The notes: generated from the letters alone by a model not told the origin. 64,000 bases of DNA from Akkermansia sp. (GCA_017517805.1 JAFWYD010000081.1:47210-111209); one strand, 5' to 3'; counted from the stretch's first letter, positions 42,502-51,520 are shown. Made by a program: numbers and translations.

Positions 42502-43655
42502 TCCACGAACTTCGCAGCTTCCTCTCTAGCCCAGGCATCATCCTCCAGGATGATGCCTAATTTGCCTTCATAATCGCGGGGGCGGGCGTTGGAGAGCACT
42601 TTTTCAACCGTTTCCCAGATACCGGGGAAAGAGAGACGCCCCTCCACGAAGGCCTGCACGGCTACTTCATTGGCGGCGTTGTACATGGCGGGCATGGTGC
42701 CGCCGGTGAGTCCAGCGGTGCGGGCCAGGGTGAGCGCGGGAAAATCATCCCAGCGCGGAGCTTCAAACTTCAGGCTGGCAATCTGCGCCAGATCCAGGTG
42801 CGGCAGGGAATTCGGCAGTCTCTCCGGCCATGTGACGGCGTACTGAATCGGGAAGCACATATCGCTGCTGCTCAGCTGCGCCAGGATGGAGCCATCTACA
42901 AATTCCACCAGAGAATGCACAATGCTCTGCGGGTGCACAATCACATCCACCCGCTCCATGGGGATATCGAAGAGCCAGCGGGCTTCAATCATCTCCAGTC
43001 CCTTGTTGAACATCGTGGCACTGTCGATGGTAATTTTTCGGCCCATCTGCCAGGTGGGATGCTTGAGAGCCTGTTCCAGTGTCACGTTCTTCAGTTGCTC
43101 GCGTGGAGTATTGCGGAAGGGGCCTCCGCTGGCCGTCAGAATCAGGCGGTTCACCTGCCCTGCACCACCGCGGTTGCCCTGCAAGCATTGGTAGATGGCA
43201 TTGTGCTCGCTATCCACAGGCAGTACGTTGATACCCTTAGCCTTGGCTCGGTTCATCACCACCTCACCTGCCATCACCAGAATTTCTTTAGAAGCAATCG
43301 CCAAATCCTTGCCGGCCTCAATAGCCTCCAGCGTGGGCTTCAGGCCATCGGTACCGATGATGGAAACCAGCACCATATCCGCGCTATCGAGTGTAGCCAG
43401 CTGGCAAAGCCCCTCCAGCCCGGTATAAATCTGCACGCCGGAGGGGAGCAGACGGCGAAGCTCAGTAGCCTTGGTAGAATCATAGATGCACACATGCTGC
43501 ACCTGGAATTCGCGTGCCTGCTCAGCCAGTTTTGCCACATTGGAATGGGCAGCAAGCGCCACCACCTCCATACGCTCCGGAATATCGCGCGCCACCTTGA
43601 GGGCACTGGTGCCGATACTGCCGGTAGAGCCGAGAATAACCACGCGTTTCTTCAT
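42498..43655 (-). CDS. dxr: 1-deoxy-D-xylulose 5-phosphate reductoisomerase
   Basis: A 385-residue Dxr, the second enzyme of the non-mevalonate isoprenoid pathway. The N-terminus has the NADPH motif VILGSTGSIGTSALKV; ASKEILVMAGEVV and LPVDSEHNAIYQCL supply substrate- and metal-binding residues; LTASGGPFR is the mobile-loop region and HPTWQMGRKITIDSATMFNKGLE completes the active site. The length is normal. It is convergent with the glycosyltransferase islet, overlapping it by four bases, and no terminator was seen between them. Confidence 0.97.
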   Translation of the reverse strand: MKKRVVILGSTGSIGTSALKVARDIPERMEVVALAAHSNVAKLAEQAREFQVQHVCIYDSTKATELRRLLPSGVQIYTGLEGLCQLATLDSADMVLVSIIGTDGLKPTLEAIEAGKDLAIASKEILVMAGEVVMNRAKAKGINVLPVDSEHNAIYQCLQGNRGGAGQVNRLILTASGGPFRNTPREQLKNVTLEQALKHPTWQMGRKITIDSATMFNKGLEMIEARWLFDIPMERVDVIVHPQSIVHSLVEFVDGSILAQLSSSDMCFPIQYAVTWPERLPNSLPHLDLAQIASLKFEAPRWDDFPALTLARTAGLTGGTMPAMYNAANEVAVQAFVEGRLSFPGIWETVEKVLSNARPRDYEGKLGIILEDDAWAREEAAKFVD

Positions 43656-43713
43656 ACGCCGGGTATTCTACGCCATCTAACCAGTAAAATCAAGCTAAAT
43701 GGGGAGATTTGAC

Positions 43714-43742
43714 TTGCCAATTCAGCCACTTCGGTGTACTCT
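43714..43742 (+). promoter_or_regulatory. Possible RNase P RNA promoter
   Basis: TTGCCA, a 17-base spacer and TACTCT, seven bases before the start of the P1 helix. An overlapping TTGACT lies at 43709. The match is moderate. Confidence 0.4.
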
Positions 43743-43748
43743 CGCAGA

Positions 43749-44140
43749 GCCGTCCGGGTCCGGGTGGTCGCTGCGGGTATCCAGTCCCGTAGAGGAAAGT
43801 CCGGACATCATAAGGCAGCGTGTCCTGTGAAAGCAGGAGACACCCGGAGCCAATGCCGGGTGGACGGATAGTGCCACAGAAAACAAACCGCCCGCAAGGG
43901 TAAGGGTGAAAAGGTGGGGTAAGAGCCCACCGCTCCGGAGGTAACGAAGGAGGCACGGAAAACCCCACGCGATGCAAGACAAACAGGGAAAGGGTCGCCT
44001 GCCCGCTGTATTCCCGGGTATTAGTTGCACCCTGCTATAAACGCAGGGCACGCCTGGCAACAGGCGCGAGAAAAATGGCCACACAGCCCGCTTCACCGCG
44101 GGTGGACAGAATCTGGCTTACAGGACCCGGACGGCACCAA
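43749..44140 (+). ncRNA. rnpB: RNase P RNA (class A)
   Basis: About 390 bases. The ends pair as helix P1: GCCGTCCGGGTCC (43749-43761) with GGACCCGGACGGC (44123-44135), a perfect 13 bp. Conserved core pieces are in order: AGAGGAAAGTCCGG (43791 on), CACAGAAA (43875-43882), GGTAAGAGCCCACC (about 43918-43931), GATGCAAGAC (43971 on) and the 3' segment GACAGAATCTGGCTTACAGG (about 44105-44124). This is the catalytic RNA that trims tRNA 5' ends. It stands alone between dxr and the BASS transporter gene. Confidence 0.96.
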
Positions 44141-44169
44141 CTAAAGGACAAGGTACAAATTTATTCCTG

Positions 44170-45069
44170 TTATAACCGGGACTTTTCGCGGTTGGCCAAG
44201 GCAATCTGCAGGGCATTGGCAATGTTGTGGAAGAACACGTAGAAAGCAGGACCAATGTAGGCGAGGGGGTGCACATACCACTGGCTGGCAATGTAGAGAG
44301 TGAGGATGGTGTTTTTCTGACCCATGCATTGGGAGCATTCCCGCTTGAGCCCCCTTCCCCCAAGTTTATAACCGCTCACAAAGCCGGTCACACATACGAC
44401 CAGAGACCCCAGCACCATAGGAAGCATATCCCACCAGCAGATATCCATCTCCAGCACACGTTGTGTTCCTACGCCTGCGATAATGGTGAGATTCATAATC
44501 CAGATACCAAGCGAGACATCCTTCAGCCTGGATGGCCACACCTTACAGGGGGGATACAACACGCGCAGAATAATAGCGACCAAGGCGGGTATGCCAAGTA
44601 CCGTGCCGAGCTGCAGCGCTACTTCCAAAGCCAGTTCCGAGTAGCAGAATCCCTCTACCTGCACCACCAGCGGCATCAGCAATGGCGTAACTAAAGCAAA
44701 CACTATCTGGCTAAGCACCAAGGCCGTGGTAGTAAACTCCACATCTCCTTTCAACAGATTCACGATGACGGGCGCGGCTATAGCCACCGGTGCAATCCCG
44801 CAGAAAAAGAGCGATTCAGCCAGCACCGGGAAACCAGCCAGCCGGGTAATGCCCCAGAATCCCATGCCAATGAGCTGAATCCCCAGCAACACCCACAGAT
44901 GCATACGCTGCGGTTTAAGCCGCGAAACCTCAATCCCGGTAAAGGTGATACTGAGCATGAGCGCCACACTCACGGGTAGCCATGCGCCCAACGGACTCAG
45001 GTGCTTGTGAAACAGGCCTCCCACCAGGAAGGCCAGAATCATGGAAATACTGCGGATGTGGCGTTTCAT
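44170..45069 (-). CDS. BASS-family (bile acid:sodium symporter-like) transporter
   Basis: A 299-residue protein with about nine or ten membrane segments. The pattern of two inverted halves and the segment CMGQKNTILTLYIASQWYVHPLAYIGPAFYVFFHNIANA fits the bile acid/Arsenite BASS superfamily. Members move organic anions with sodium; the substrate is not deducible. The ATG at 45069 shares one base with the stop of the HD-domain gene (TGATG), so these two are co-translated. Confidence 0.75.
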   Translation of the reverse strand: MKRHIRSISMILAFLVGGLFHKHLSPLGAWLPVSVALMLSITFTGIEVSRLKPQRMHLWVLLGIQLIGMGFWGITRLAGFPVLAESLFFCGIAPVAIAAPVIVNLLKGDVEFTTTALVLSQIVFALVTPLLMPLVVQVEGFCYSELALEVALQLGTVLGIPALVAIILRVLYPPCKVWPSRLKDVSLGIWIMNLTIIAGVGTQRVLEMDICWWDMLPMVLGSLVVCVTGFVSGYKLGGRGLKRECSQCMGQKNTILTLYIASQWYVHPLAYIGPAFYVFFHNIANALQIALANREKSRL

Positions 45070-46676
45070 CAGGCTTCCGGTTTAGGCTCAGCCTTGCGCA
45101 ACTCGATCACGGCCGTAGTCGCATCATCCGTCTTTGGCTTGGGGTAGGCAATGCGGCTGTGGTGCATCGTACGAATCGTGGCAAAGAACGACTCTTTGAG
45201 CTTCTCAATCTCGCCAAGCGTCAGGCCGCAATCCTGCAGATGTCCATCGAGGATACGCCCCTTGAAAATACCGCTGATCATGTTGCGGATATCATCCTCC
45301 GTCGGGTGCTGAAGCGAGCGGGTTGCGCTTTCCACAGCATCAGCCATACTGACAATACCGCTCTCCCGAGTCTGGGGTATCGGCCCCTTATACGTGAAAA
45401 TACTTTTATCAACCTCCTCCGGGCATGTATCAATAAGACCTTCCTCAAACTTGGCCTTTTCCTCCTCGTAGTGGTCAAGCGCCTTGCGATAGAAGAAATA
45501 GGCTGTAGAAACGCCGTGATGCTCGCGAATAACATTCACGATGCGCTTATTCAGGCCATGGGCGTGAGCCAGCTCCACACCTTCTGTCACATGCCCGGTA
45601 ATGATGCGGGCGCTGGCTTCCGGCGTAAGCTCTGCATGCGGTGTATTATTCTGATCCGCAATATTTTCGGCAAAATACTGAGGGTTGGCTATTTTACCGA
45701 TATCGTGATACAGACCGCATACGCCCGCGCGGGTCACATCCGCTCCGATAGCTTCTGCTCCAGCCTCCGACAAACGCTGCACTACCAGGCTGTGGTGAAA
45801 GGTTCCTGGAGCCACAATCTGCAATTTACGCAGGAGAGGGTGGTTCATATCGGCCCACTCCAGCCAGGTGATGGGGGTTGAAATATTGAACAGACGCTCC
45901 AGAGCCGGCATCATGCCACCCACCAGGGCAGCAAGCACAAAATTGATTCCGACGGTGACCGCCAGTTCCACGGCAAAGCCTCCCACGTTGAACTCACCGC
46001 CGCTGAAGCCGCGCAATGCAATCTCTGCATCGGAGCCGGCACCGCCCAGCCCCAGTAGTAGATACACAGAAGCAAAGGCAATGGCACTTGCCACAAAACC
46101 AGCGCGAAGAATCTGCTCACGCTTGTGCACCCGACCAGATACAAGGGCACACACCGTTCCCGTCACGAAACTGACGGCGCAATAATTCAGGATAATCCCC
46201 GTTCCGGTGTCTGTCGGGAACAAAGCCACACCCAGAATCGTGCAGCAGAGCGCCGTGAATGCGCCCAGACGTCGGCCAATCATCACGGCCAGCACGGTGG
46301 GAGCCAGTGCATAAGGAAACCAGAGCAGCATTTGTCCCTGCTCATTATAACCGGGTATGACCCCCTTGAGCGCGCATTCTCCGGTCATAATCAGAAGTTG
46401 CGCCACAACCATGCTCACAAGCAGGAAGGTACGCCGCACGGTCAACTGTGCAGGCAGACGCGAGAGATTGGCCAGCAGGAGAAGAGCGACCGATGTCAGG
46501 GTAAGCCAGGCCACGCGGAAGGCTGCGTTCCAGGCATCCGATGCCGCCGAGCAGGCAATGAAACACAGCGCGGCAATACCCAGCAGAGCCACACCGCTCA
46601 TGATGTGGGCGCTGCCCTTGAACCGGGCTCCGGGATCATCGCCGGTGCGGGATAAATTGTTCAGTAAACGGGTCAT
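45069..46676 (-). CDS. PgpH-like membrane HD-domain phosphodiesterase, short form
   Basis: A 535-residue protein: seven membrane segments in residues about 22-265, a short linker, then a cytoplasmic HD domain (about 290-500). The HD metal motif is LYHDIGKIANPQYF, preceded by TFHHSLVVQRLSEAGAEAIGAD and followed by VIREHHGVSTAYFFY. This matches the 7TM-HD family whose PgpH members degrade the second messenger cyclic di-AMP. The large extracellular 7TMR-HDED domain of typical PgpH is missing, so signal input differs or is lost. The leader has AGGAAGG as ribosome-binding region. Confidence 0.87.
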   Translation of the reverse strand: MTRLLNNLSRTGDDPGARFKGSAHIMSGVALLGIAALCFIACSAASDAWNAAFRVAWLTLTSVALLLLANLSRLPAQLTVRRTFLLVSMVVAQLLIMTGECALKGVIPGYNEQGQMLLWFPYALAPTVLAVMIGRRLGAFTALCCTILGVALFPTDTGTGIILNYCAVSFVTGTVCALVSGRVHKREQILRAGFVASAIAFASVYLLLGLGGAGSDAEIALRGFSGGEFNVGGFAVELAVTVGINFVLAALVGGMMPALERLFNISTPITWLEWADMNHPLLRKLQIVAPGTFHHSLVVQRLSEAGAEAIGADVTRAGVCGLYHDIGKIANPQYFAENIADQNNTPHAELTPEASARIITGHVTEGVELAHAHGLNKRIVNVIREHHGVSTAYFFYRKALDHYEEEKAKFEEGLIDTCPEEVDKSIFTYKGPIPQTRESGIVSMADAVESATRSLQHPTEDDIRNMISGIFKGRILDGHLQDCGLTLGEIEKLKESFFATIRTMHHSRIAYPKPKTDDATTAVIELRKAEPKPEA

Positions 46677-46726
46677 AACGATCTTGATTCAGCGTATAGT
46701 TTCCTTCCTCTGCGGCGCTCGTGTGC

Positions 46727-46755
46727 ATCATACCAGAAAGACGCATCATTGGCAA
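46727..46755 (-). promoter_or_regulatory. Promoter of the HD-domain/BASS operon
   Basis: On the minus strand TTGCCA (46755-46750), a 17-base spacer and TATGAT (46732-46727). The leader is about 45 bases, unlike the leaderless promoters nearby. Confidence 0.6.
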
Positions 46756-46776
46756 GGATATCCGGTGAATCTGCAC

Positions 46777-48138
46777 TTACTGGATAAACTTCCAACCGCC
46801 AGCTTTCACAAGAGCATCAAAGGAATGACGCGCATTCATCTCCCCTCGTTCCTCTGCCATGAGCAGGTAGAAGCGGGCTCGTGCCGGATCTGATGCCTTG
46901 CTTGCATTCCCCAGCTGGGAGAGCACCGCCATGAGCGTGTAGCATTGTGGCACACCTGCTGATGCCGCAGCCGTCAGATAGCTGATAGCCTTAGTCATAT
47001 CTGCCGGCACCCCCGTTCCATTGAAATACAAGTCGGCCAGTGCCATATTGGCAAATGCCACGCCGGCATCCACCAGTTCATTCAGAATCCGGACTCCCTT
47101 CTCAGCATCCTGCTGGCACCCGCGACCATTGGCCAGGCAATATGCATAGGCCACCCCGCCGCGAGGGTCACCATCATCTGCCGCAAGCCGGTACAATTCA
47201 AAAATGCGCTCAACGCTGTACTTCTCCGGCTGTTTGAGATATTCGCCCGCAAGTGGAATGCAGGCCTGCGTGTATCCCAGCAAAGCCGCTCGCTGGAACA
47301 AGCGGATAGCAGCACCGGAATCCTGCTTGACGATATGTTTCAGCGTTTCTGGCAAGGGAGCCTCCGGCAGCGTCATTGCAGCAAGTTGAGCCAGAGCTTC
47401 CGGATTATCGCGGTCTGCCGCTAGTTTGAGATATTCGTATCCCTTCACCGCATCTCCCTGGTGCAAGTTGTAGAGCGCCAAGGTGCATGCGGCTCCAGGA
47501 CTGCCGTGCTCCGCTGCAAGAGTCAGCCATTCCCTGCTCTTTTCCTCATTACTGCGAGCCATGAGAGCCGAAAGGAATTCCTCCACAAAATAGTTTTTTC
47601 TCTTCAGCTCGGCCCGTACAGCAGGTGATGCATCGCCCTCTTTTTCCAGTCTCCCGGAAAGCAGAAGATAGGCTGCGCGGGCTCGTGGACTATTCGCTTT
47701 GCACGCTTCCATCAAGTGTTTCATCCCCGTCTTTTCATCTGCCGGGGCCCCGATACCGCTTCCGCTCAAATGCGCCAGCTCTACCCTGGCGGGCACATAC
47801 CCCGTGCTGGCAGCCTGCTCAATGAGGGCTTTCACCCTTGCTGCTGCTTCTGAAGTGATGGCATCTTGACGCTGCACACGCATCTGCCGCAGGAGCTGGG
47901 CAGCCATCCAGTTAAGCGCTACGGGGTGGCCGGCATCTGCAGCTTCCTGCATGAAACGGAAATAGGCTTGTTCATCACCTCCGGTTGCATCCAGTACAGC
48001 CGTGATGACCGGACCAAGATTTTCCGATTGAGCTTCCTTAACCTGGTCGAGCGCGGCATTAAAGGTGGCTTTTGCGTCCACCACCTGCGCTACAACAGGT
48101 CCCAGCGCCAGCGGCATGATGTAGATAAGCTGCTTCAT
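46777..48138 (-). CDS. Exported Sel1-repeat protein
   Basis: A 453-residue protein with a signal peptide (MKQLIYIMPLALGPVVA) and about nine Sel1-like TPR repeats, visible as recurring AxxxG-type helices (AAEHGSPGAACTLALYNLHQGD, or AADDGDPRGGVAYAYCLANGRG). Sel1 repeats form a superhelical protein-binding scaffold, usually in envelope or secretion complexes. The partner is unknown. A divergent pair with the CDF transporter, it has its own promoter with the -10 six bases before the start codon. Confidence 0.88.
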   Translation of the reverse strand: MKQLIYIMPLALGPVVAQVVDAKATFNAALDQVKEAQSENLGPVITAVLDATGGDEQAYFRFMQEAADAGHPVALNWMAAQLLRQMRVQRQDAITSEAAARVKALIEQAASTGYVPARVELAHLSGSGIGAPADEKTGMKHLMEACKANSPRARAAYLLLSGRLEKEGDASPAVRAELKRKNYFVEEFLSALMARSNEEKSREWLTLAAEHGSPGAACTLALYNLHQGDAVKGYEYLKLAADRDNPEALAQLAAMTLPEAPLPETLKHIVKQDSGAAIRLFQRAALLGYTQACIPLAGEYLKQPEKYSVERIFELYRLAADDGDPRGGVAYAYCLANGRGCQQDAEKGVRILNELVDAGVAFANMALADLYFNGTGVPADMTKAISYLTAAASAGVPQCYTLMAVLSQLGNASKASDPARARFYLLMAEERGEMNARHSFDALVKAGGWKFIQ

Positions 48139-48144
48139 ATCCCT

Positions 48145-48173
48145 ATGATAGTCCTAACACACGCTGCTTGCAA
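48145..48173 (-). promoter_or_regulatory. Sel1-gene promoter, leaderless type
   Basis: On the minus strand TTGCAA (48173-48168), a 17-base spacer and TATCAT (48150-48145), six bases before ATG 48138. Confidence 0.65.
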
Positions 48174-48239
48174 GCTGATTCTGTATCATCATCCCCGGAG
48201 ATTCTTCGCTCCCCTAATCCAGTCATTTCATACTAATTG

Positions 48240-48250
48240 AGAATCATTCT
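48240..48250. promoter_or_regulatory. Small palindrome upstream of the CDF gene
   Basis: AGAATCATTCT is a perfect 5-1-5 palindrome, a dozen bases before the CDF -35 box and about 67 bases before the divergent Sel1 promoter's -35 end. It could be a metal-regulator operator, but it matches a Fur box only partly (about 12 of 19). Confidence 0.3.
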
Positions 48251-48261
48251 ATTTCTTTGGC

Positions 48262-48290
48262 TTGACTAACACGCGCCTCAACAGTAAAGT
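48262..48290 (+). promoter_or_regulatory. CDF-gene promoter, leaderless type
   Basis: TTGACT, a 17-base spacer and TAAAGT, six bases before ATG 48297. Confidence 0.7.
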
Positions 48291-48296
48291 TAACAC

Positions 48297-49697
48297 ATGG
48301 ATGCAGATACACGGAAAAGCCTAGCCGCGTGGTCATCGGTTGTATGGAGTGCCATGCTGACCGTATTCAAGATGATAGTCGGTCTGATGACCGGCTCGCT
48401 CGGTATCCTTTCCGAAGCTCTGCACAGCGCATTGGATCTGGTGGCAGCGGGTGGTACTGTCTATGCCGTAAAAGTCGCCGCGCTTCCTGCCGATAAGGAC
48501 CACCCCTATGGCCATGGCAAAGTAGAAAACCTGATGGCGCTCGGAGAGACCCTCCTCCTGCTTGGCACCGCAGCTTGGGTCATCAAGGAAGCTATCGAGC
48601 GACTGATGAGCACCGATCCGGAAGCCCTGACAGTCCGCTTCTCCTACTGGGCCTTTGCGGTCATCATCGTCTCCATTCTGGTCGATGTGAACCGCGCCCG
48701 CATGCTCAGGAAAGTCGCAAAAGAAACCCGTAGTGCCGCGCTGGAAGCAGATGCAGCCCACTTTACCACCGATATCTGGAGTAGTGCGGCAGTCCTCTGC
48801 GGCATCACAGGCGCAGCCGTAGCCGATATGGCCGTAACGGGCAGCTGGTTTCACTGGGTGCTGGTGCGGGCCGATGTATTTGCATCCCTCATCGTAGCGC
48901 TTATCATACTCCGCATCTGCAAAGAACTGGGCCTGCAGTCCATCAATAACCTGATGGATAAGCAAAACAATGAAGCGAGCGAAAAGATACGAGCCACCAT
49001 GGCAGAACGCATGCCTACCTACCCGGTTTCAAGGCTCCGCGTCCGTGAATCAGGTGCCCGTTTCTACGTGGACATGGAGGTTCAGGTGCCGCACAACCTG
49101 CATGTCGATACCGCGCATGAAATTGCCGATGCCATCGAAACCATGGTAGCCGATACAATCGAAGGCGCGGAAACCATGGTCCACATGCAGCCGGCGACCG
49201 ATTTCCCGGAAACACCGGAATTCATCATCCGCCGTCTGGCTCTCACCCACCGGTTCGGCGTGCATGGCCTGGTGCTGCAGCACACCGACGACGGCTTGTT
49301 TGTGGTAGTAGTTGACCTGGAGCTCCCCTCCGATGCCACTTTGGAAAGCTGGCAAGTTCCCATCGAGGCTTTTCGCAAGGAGGTACTCCGAAACCTCAAG
49401 GCAGATGTGGTAGCACTACACGTGGAACCGGACTTGCGGCACATCCCGAATTACACCACCCCCCTGCCCGACGACTGGGAAAAACAGGTTCGCGATGCCA
49501 TGGTTCGCCGCAGCGCCCCCATCCCCTCCAGTATCAACACCTATACCCGGGCCCACGAGCGCCTCTGCATCATCCGCATCCCCAAGGAATATTCCCTGAC
49601 CGTCGAAGAAAGCCACACACGCCTCACCCGGCTGAATAAAAAGCTTGCCGAGCATCTCCCCCCCGTTGCCCGCATCCTCGTCACCTACGAAGAGTAA
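48297..49697 (+). CDS. Cation diffusion facilitator (metal efflux) with extended C-terminus
   Basis: A 466-residue CDF transporter. The six-segment membrane domain (about 1-210) has the metal-site patterns SEALHSALDL (HxxxD), the HPYGHGK loop and DAAHFTTDIWSS (HxxxD). The first C-terminal cytoplasmic domain (about 215-300) is typical; a second, similar domain (300-466) makes the protein longer than the usual 300-400. Such proteins export Zn, Mn, Fe or Co by proton antiport. HxxxD sites in both helices II and V favour zinc. Promoter and start are close together. Confidence 0.9.
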   Translation: MDADTRKSLAAWSSVVWSAMLTVFKMIVGLMTGSLGILSEALHSALDLVAAGGTVYAVKVAALPADKDHPYGHGKVENLMALGETLLLLGTAAWVIKEAIERLMSTDPEALTVRFSYWAFAVIIVSILVDVNRARMLRKVAKETRSAALEADAAHFTTDIWSSAAVLCGITGAAVADMAVTGSWFHWVLVRADVFASLIVALIILRICKELGLQSINNLMDKQNNEASEKIRATMAERMPTYPVSRLRVRESGARFYVDMEVQVPHNLHVDTAHEIADAIETMVADTIEGAETMVHMQPATDFPETPEFIIRRLALTHRFGVHGLVLQHTDDGLFVVVVDLELPSDATLESWQVPIEAFRKEVLRNLKADVVALHVEPDLRHIPNYTTPLPDDWEKQVRDAMVRRSAPIPSSINTYTRAHERLCIIRIPKEYSLTVEESHTRLTRLNKKLAEHLPPVARILVTYEE

Positions 49698-49791
49698 TCA
49701 CTCCTCCAGACTCGAAGAACAAAACCTCCCGGCGTTTCTTCCAGCTGGTTTCGAAACAGACCCGTTTTTGCACTTATCATCAATTTGATGA

Positions 49792-49819
49792 TTGACTGAT
49801 ATGTCGCTTGTGATATAAT
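49792..49819 (+). promoter_or_regulatory. Promoter of the PUR-type gene
   Basis: TTGACT, a 16-base spacer and a perfect TATAAT. The leader of about 40 bases contains GGGG and CCCC runs that could fold over the region before GTG 49865. Confidence 0.75.
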
Positions 49820-49864
49820 CGAGCGCCATAGGGGTTTACGATAACCACCCCGGGTATAGAAACA

Positions 49865-50071
49865 GTGGACGACGATATCATTTGCACCGAAAAAATCATT
49901 GCAGACCGCAAAACTTTCTTCCTCGACCTCAAGAGCAATGCTCGCGGGCGTGTGGTCCGCATCACCGAAAAGGTCAGCTCCAACCGCGACCGCATCATGG
50001 TTCCGGCAGAAATCCTCGATGACTTCATTGCAGCCCTGGAGGATATCCGCCGAGCCAACAACGAACAGTAA
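49865..50071 (+). CDS. Small PUR-domain nucleic-acid-binding protein (DUF3276-like)
   Basis: A 68-residue protein starting with GTG. The sequence pattern KIIADRKTFFLDLKSNARGRVVRITEKV followed by IMVPAEILDDFIAALEDI fits the PUR/DUF3276 fold, a small whirly-type domain that binds single-stranded RNA or DNA in PVC and Bacteroidetes bacteria. It has its own strong promoter. A large perfect hairpin (50077-50104) lies right after its stop codon, so expression may be controlled post-transcriptionally. Confidence 0.75.
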   Translation: MDDDIICTEKIIADRKTFFLDLKSNARGRVVRITEKVSSNRDRIMVPAEILDDFIAALEDIRRANNEQ

Positions 50072-50076
50072 AGCCA

Positions 50077-50104
50077 GGATTTATGCTCACAGGAGCATAA
50101 ATCC
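50077..50104 (+). terminator. Perfect 12-bp hairpin after the PUR-type gene
   Basis: GGATTTATGCTC and GAGCATAAATCC are exact reverse complements with an ACAG loop, six bases past the stop. Only a weak T-rich tail (ATCTTGTT) follows, so it is either a weak terminator or a stabilising 3' structure. Confidence 0.6.
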
Positions 50105-50152
50105 ATCTTGTTAGTAGGATTGACAGACATTTGTCTGGACAAGAGGCTTGCT

Positions 50153-50185
50153 TTGTGCTTTAATCTCCGCGAGACTAAAGCACAA
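50153..50185 (+). promoter_or_regulatory. Hairpin in the leader of the glycogen synthase-like gene
   Basis: TTGTGCTTTA and TAAAGCACAA form a perfect 10-bp outer stem. After one A-C mismatch TCTC and GAGA continue it to a CGC loop. It lies 37 bases before ATG 50222 and could be a leader control element or protein-binding site. There is no T-run, so it is not a simple terminator. Confidence 0.5.
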
Positions 50186-50221
50186 GGGTCTGCAATTTTA
50201 AGTAAAAACTACACATTGAAT

Positions 50222-51520
50222 ATGAGGAAAATAAAAGTATTGAAACTGGGTTGGGAGTTTCCCCCGCTAATCAACGGAGGGCTGGGCGTGGCCTGCATGG
50301 GGATTTCGCGAGCACTCTCGCAGAAGGTAGACTTGAATGTTATCGTGCCGAAGGCAGCACCTGAGGCAACGTATGAGGGATTTACGCTGACCGGGGTCAA
50401 CACACTCAGGCACGAGCAGATGGAGACGCTGGAGGAAGGGTACACGTACGAAAGCTTCACCGTCGTGGGCAAGGCACCAGTCAATCTGGATCCATACGCC
50501 TGCACAGAAGGCACCCCCGGCAACATCACCTTCACCAAGGAAGGCAAGCTTCTCTTCTCCCGCATCCACAAGGCAGACCTCGCACTCTTCACCGGCAAGG
50601 AAGATTTGTACGCCGGAGACCTTGCGCGCAAGGTGATAGAGTTCTCGAAAATCTGCGCCGTGATGGCCCGCAAATATGATTTCGACGTGGTACACGCCCA
50701 CGACTGGATGACTTACCTGGCTGGCGTAGAGGTAAAGAAGGCCACAGGCAAGCCCCTGGTGGTGCATCTGCATGCCTCGCAGTTCGACCGCGCCGGAGCC
50801 GATGCCCGAGGCTGGATTTACGACATCGAAAAGTATGGCATGGAGCAGGCCGATGCGGTAATTCCGGTTTCCAAATACACCGGTACGATAGCCGCAGGCC
50901 ACTATGGTATCGACCCTGCCAAAATTTTCCCGGTACACAACGGGGCAGACCCGGTACACGTCTTCCACAGCAAGAAGAAATTCCCGGAGAAACTGGTACT
51001 CTTCCTTGGACGACTTACTGCGCAGAAAGGACCGGAATTCTTCCTGCAGATTGCAGCCAAAGTGCTGGAGCAGACAGACAACGTACGCTTCGTGATGGCC
51101 GGAACAGGCGAAAAGCTCCGCCAGCTTATCGAGACAGGAGCCTTCCATGGCGTGGGCGACAAGTTCCACTTCACTGGCTTCCTGAACAAACAGAAAGTCA
51201 ATGAGCTGCTCTCCATGACCGATGTCTACTGCATGCCGTCTGTTTCAGAGCCGTTCGGCCTTTCAGCCCTGGAGGCAGCGCAGTTCAACATTCCGGCCGT
51301 CATCTCCAAGCAGAGTGGCGTGGCAGAGGTGATGAAGGGTGCGCTCAAAGCCGACTTCTGGGATGTGAACATGATGGCGAAGCACATCGTCGACCTTGTG
51401 ACCGATGATGAGCTCTACCAGCGCGTAGCCGAGCAGAGCGCCCAGGATATCAAGAACTCCAACTGGGAAACCGCCGCAGATAAGATGATCAAGGTCTACC
51501 ACCACGTGCTGGGCTGGTAA
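50222..51520 (+). CDS. Glycogen synthase-like GT4/GT5 glycosyltransferase
   Basis: A 432-residue GT-B enzyme. It opens with KVLKLGWEFPPLINGGLGVACMGI, the starch/glycogen synthase-type K-x-G-G loop region in a form (WEFPPLINGGLG) seen in the GH57-linked subfamily. It continues with DVVHAHDWMTYLAG, VHNGADPVHV, LFLGRLTAQKGPEFFLQIA and MPSVSEPFGLSALEAAQ. The likely role is alpha-glucan elongation. The GH57 gene follows after 26 bp, a pairing also known in Bacteroidetes glycogen loci. The start MRKIKV at 50222 is chosen because upstream sequence is an RNA hairpin region. Confidence 0.85.
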   Translation: MRKIKVLKLGWEFPPLINGGLGVACMGISRALSQKVDLNVIVPKAAPEATYEGFTLTGVNTLRHEQMETLEEGYTYESFTVVGKAPVNLDPYACTEGTPGNITFTKEGKLLFSRIHKADLALFTGKEDLYAGDLARKVIEFSKICAVMARKYDFDVVHAHDWMTYLAGVEVKKATGKPLVVHLHASQFDRAGADARGWIYDIEKYGMEQADAVIPVSKYTGTIAAGHYGIDPAKIFPVHNGADPVHVFHSKKKFPEKLVLFLGRLTAQKGPEFFLQIAAKVLEQTDNVRFVMAGTGEKLRQLIETGAFHGVGDKFHFTGFLNKQKVNELLSMTDVYCMPSVSEPFGLSALEAAQFNIPAVISKQSGVAEVMKGALKADFWDVNMMAKHIVDLVTDDELYQRVAEQSAQDIKNSNWETAADKMIKVYHHVLGW

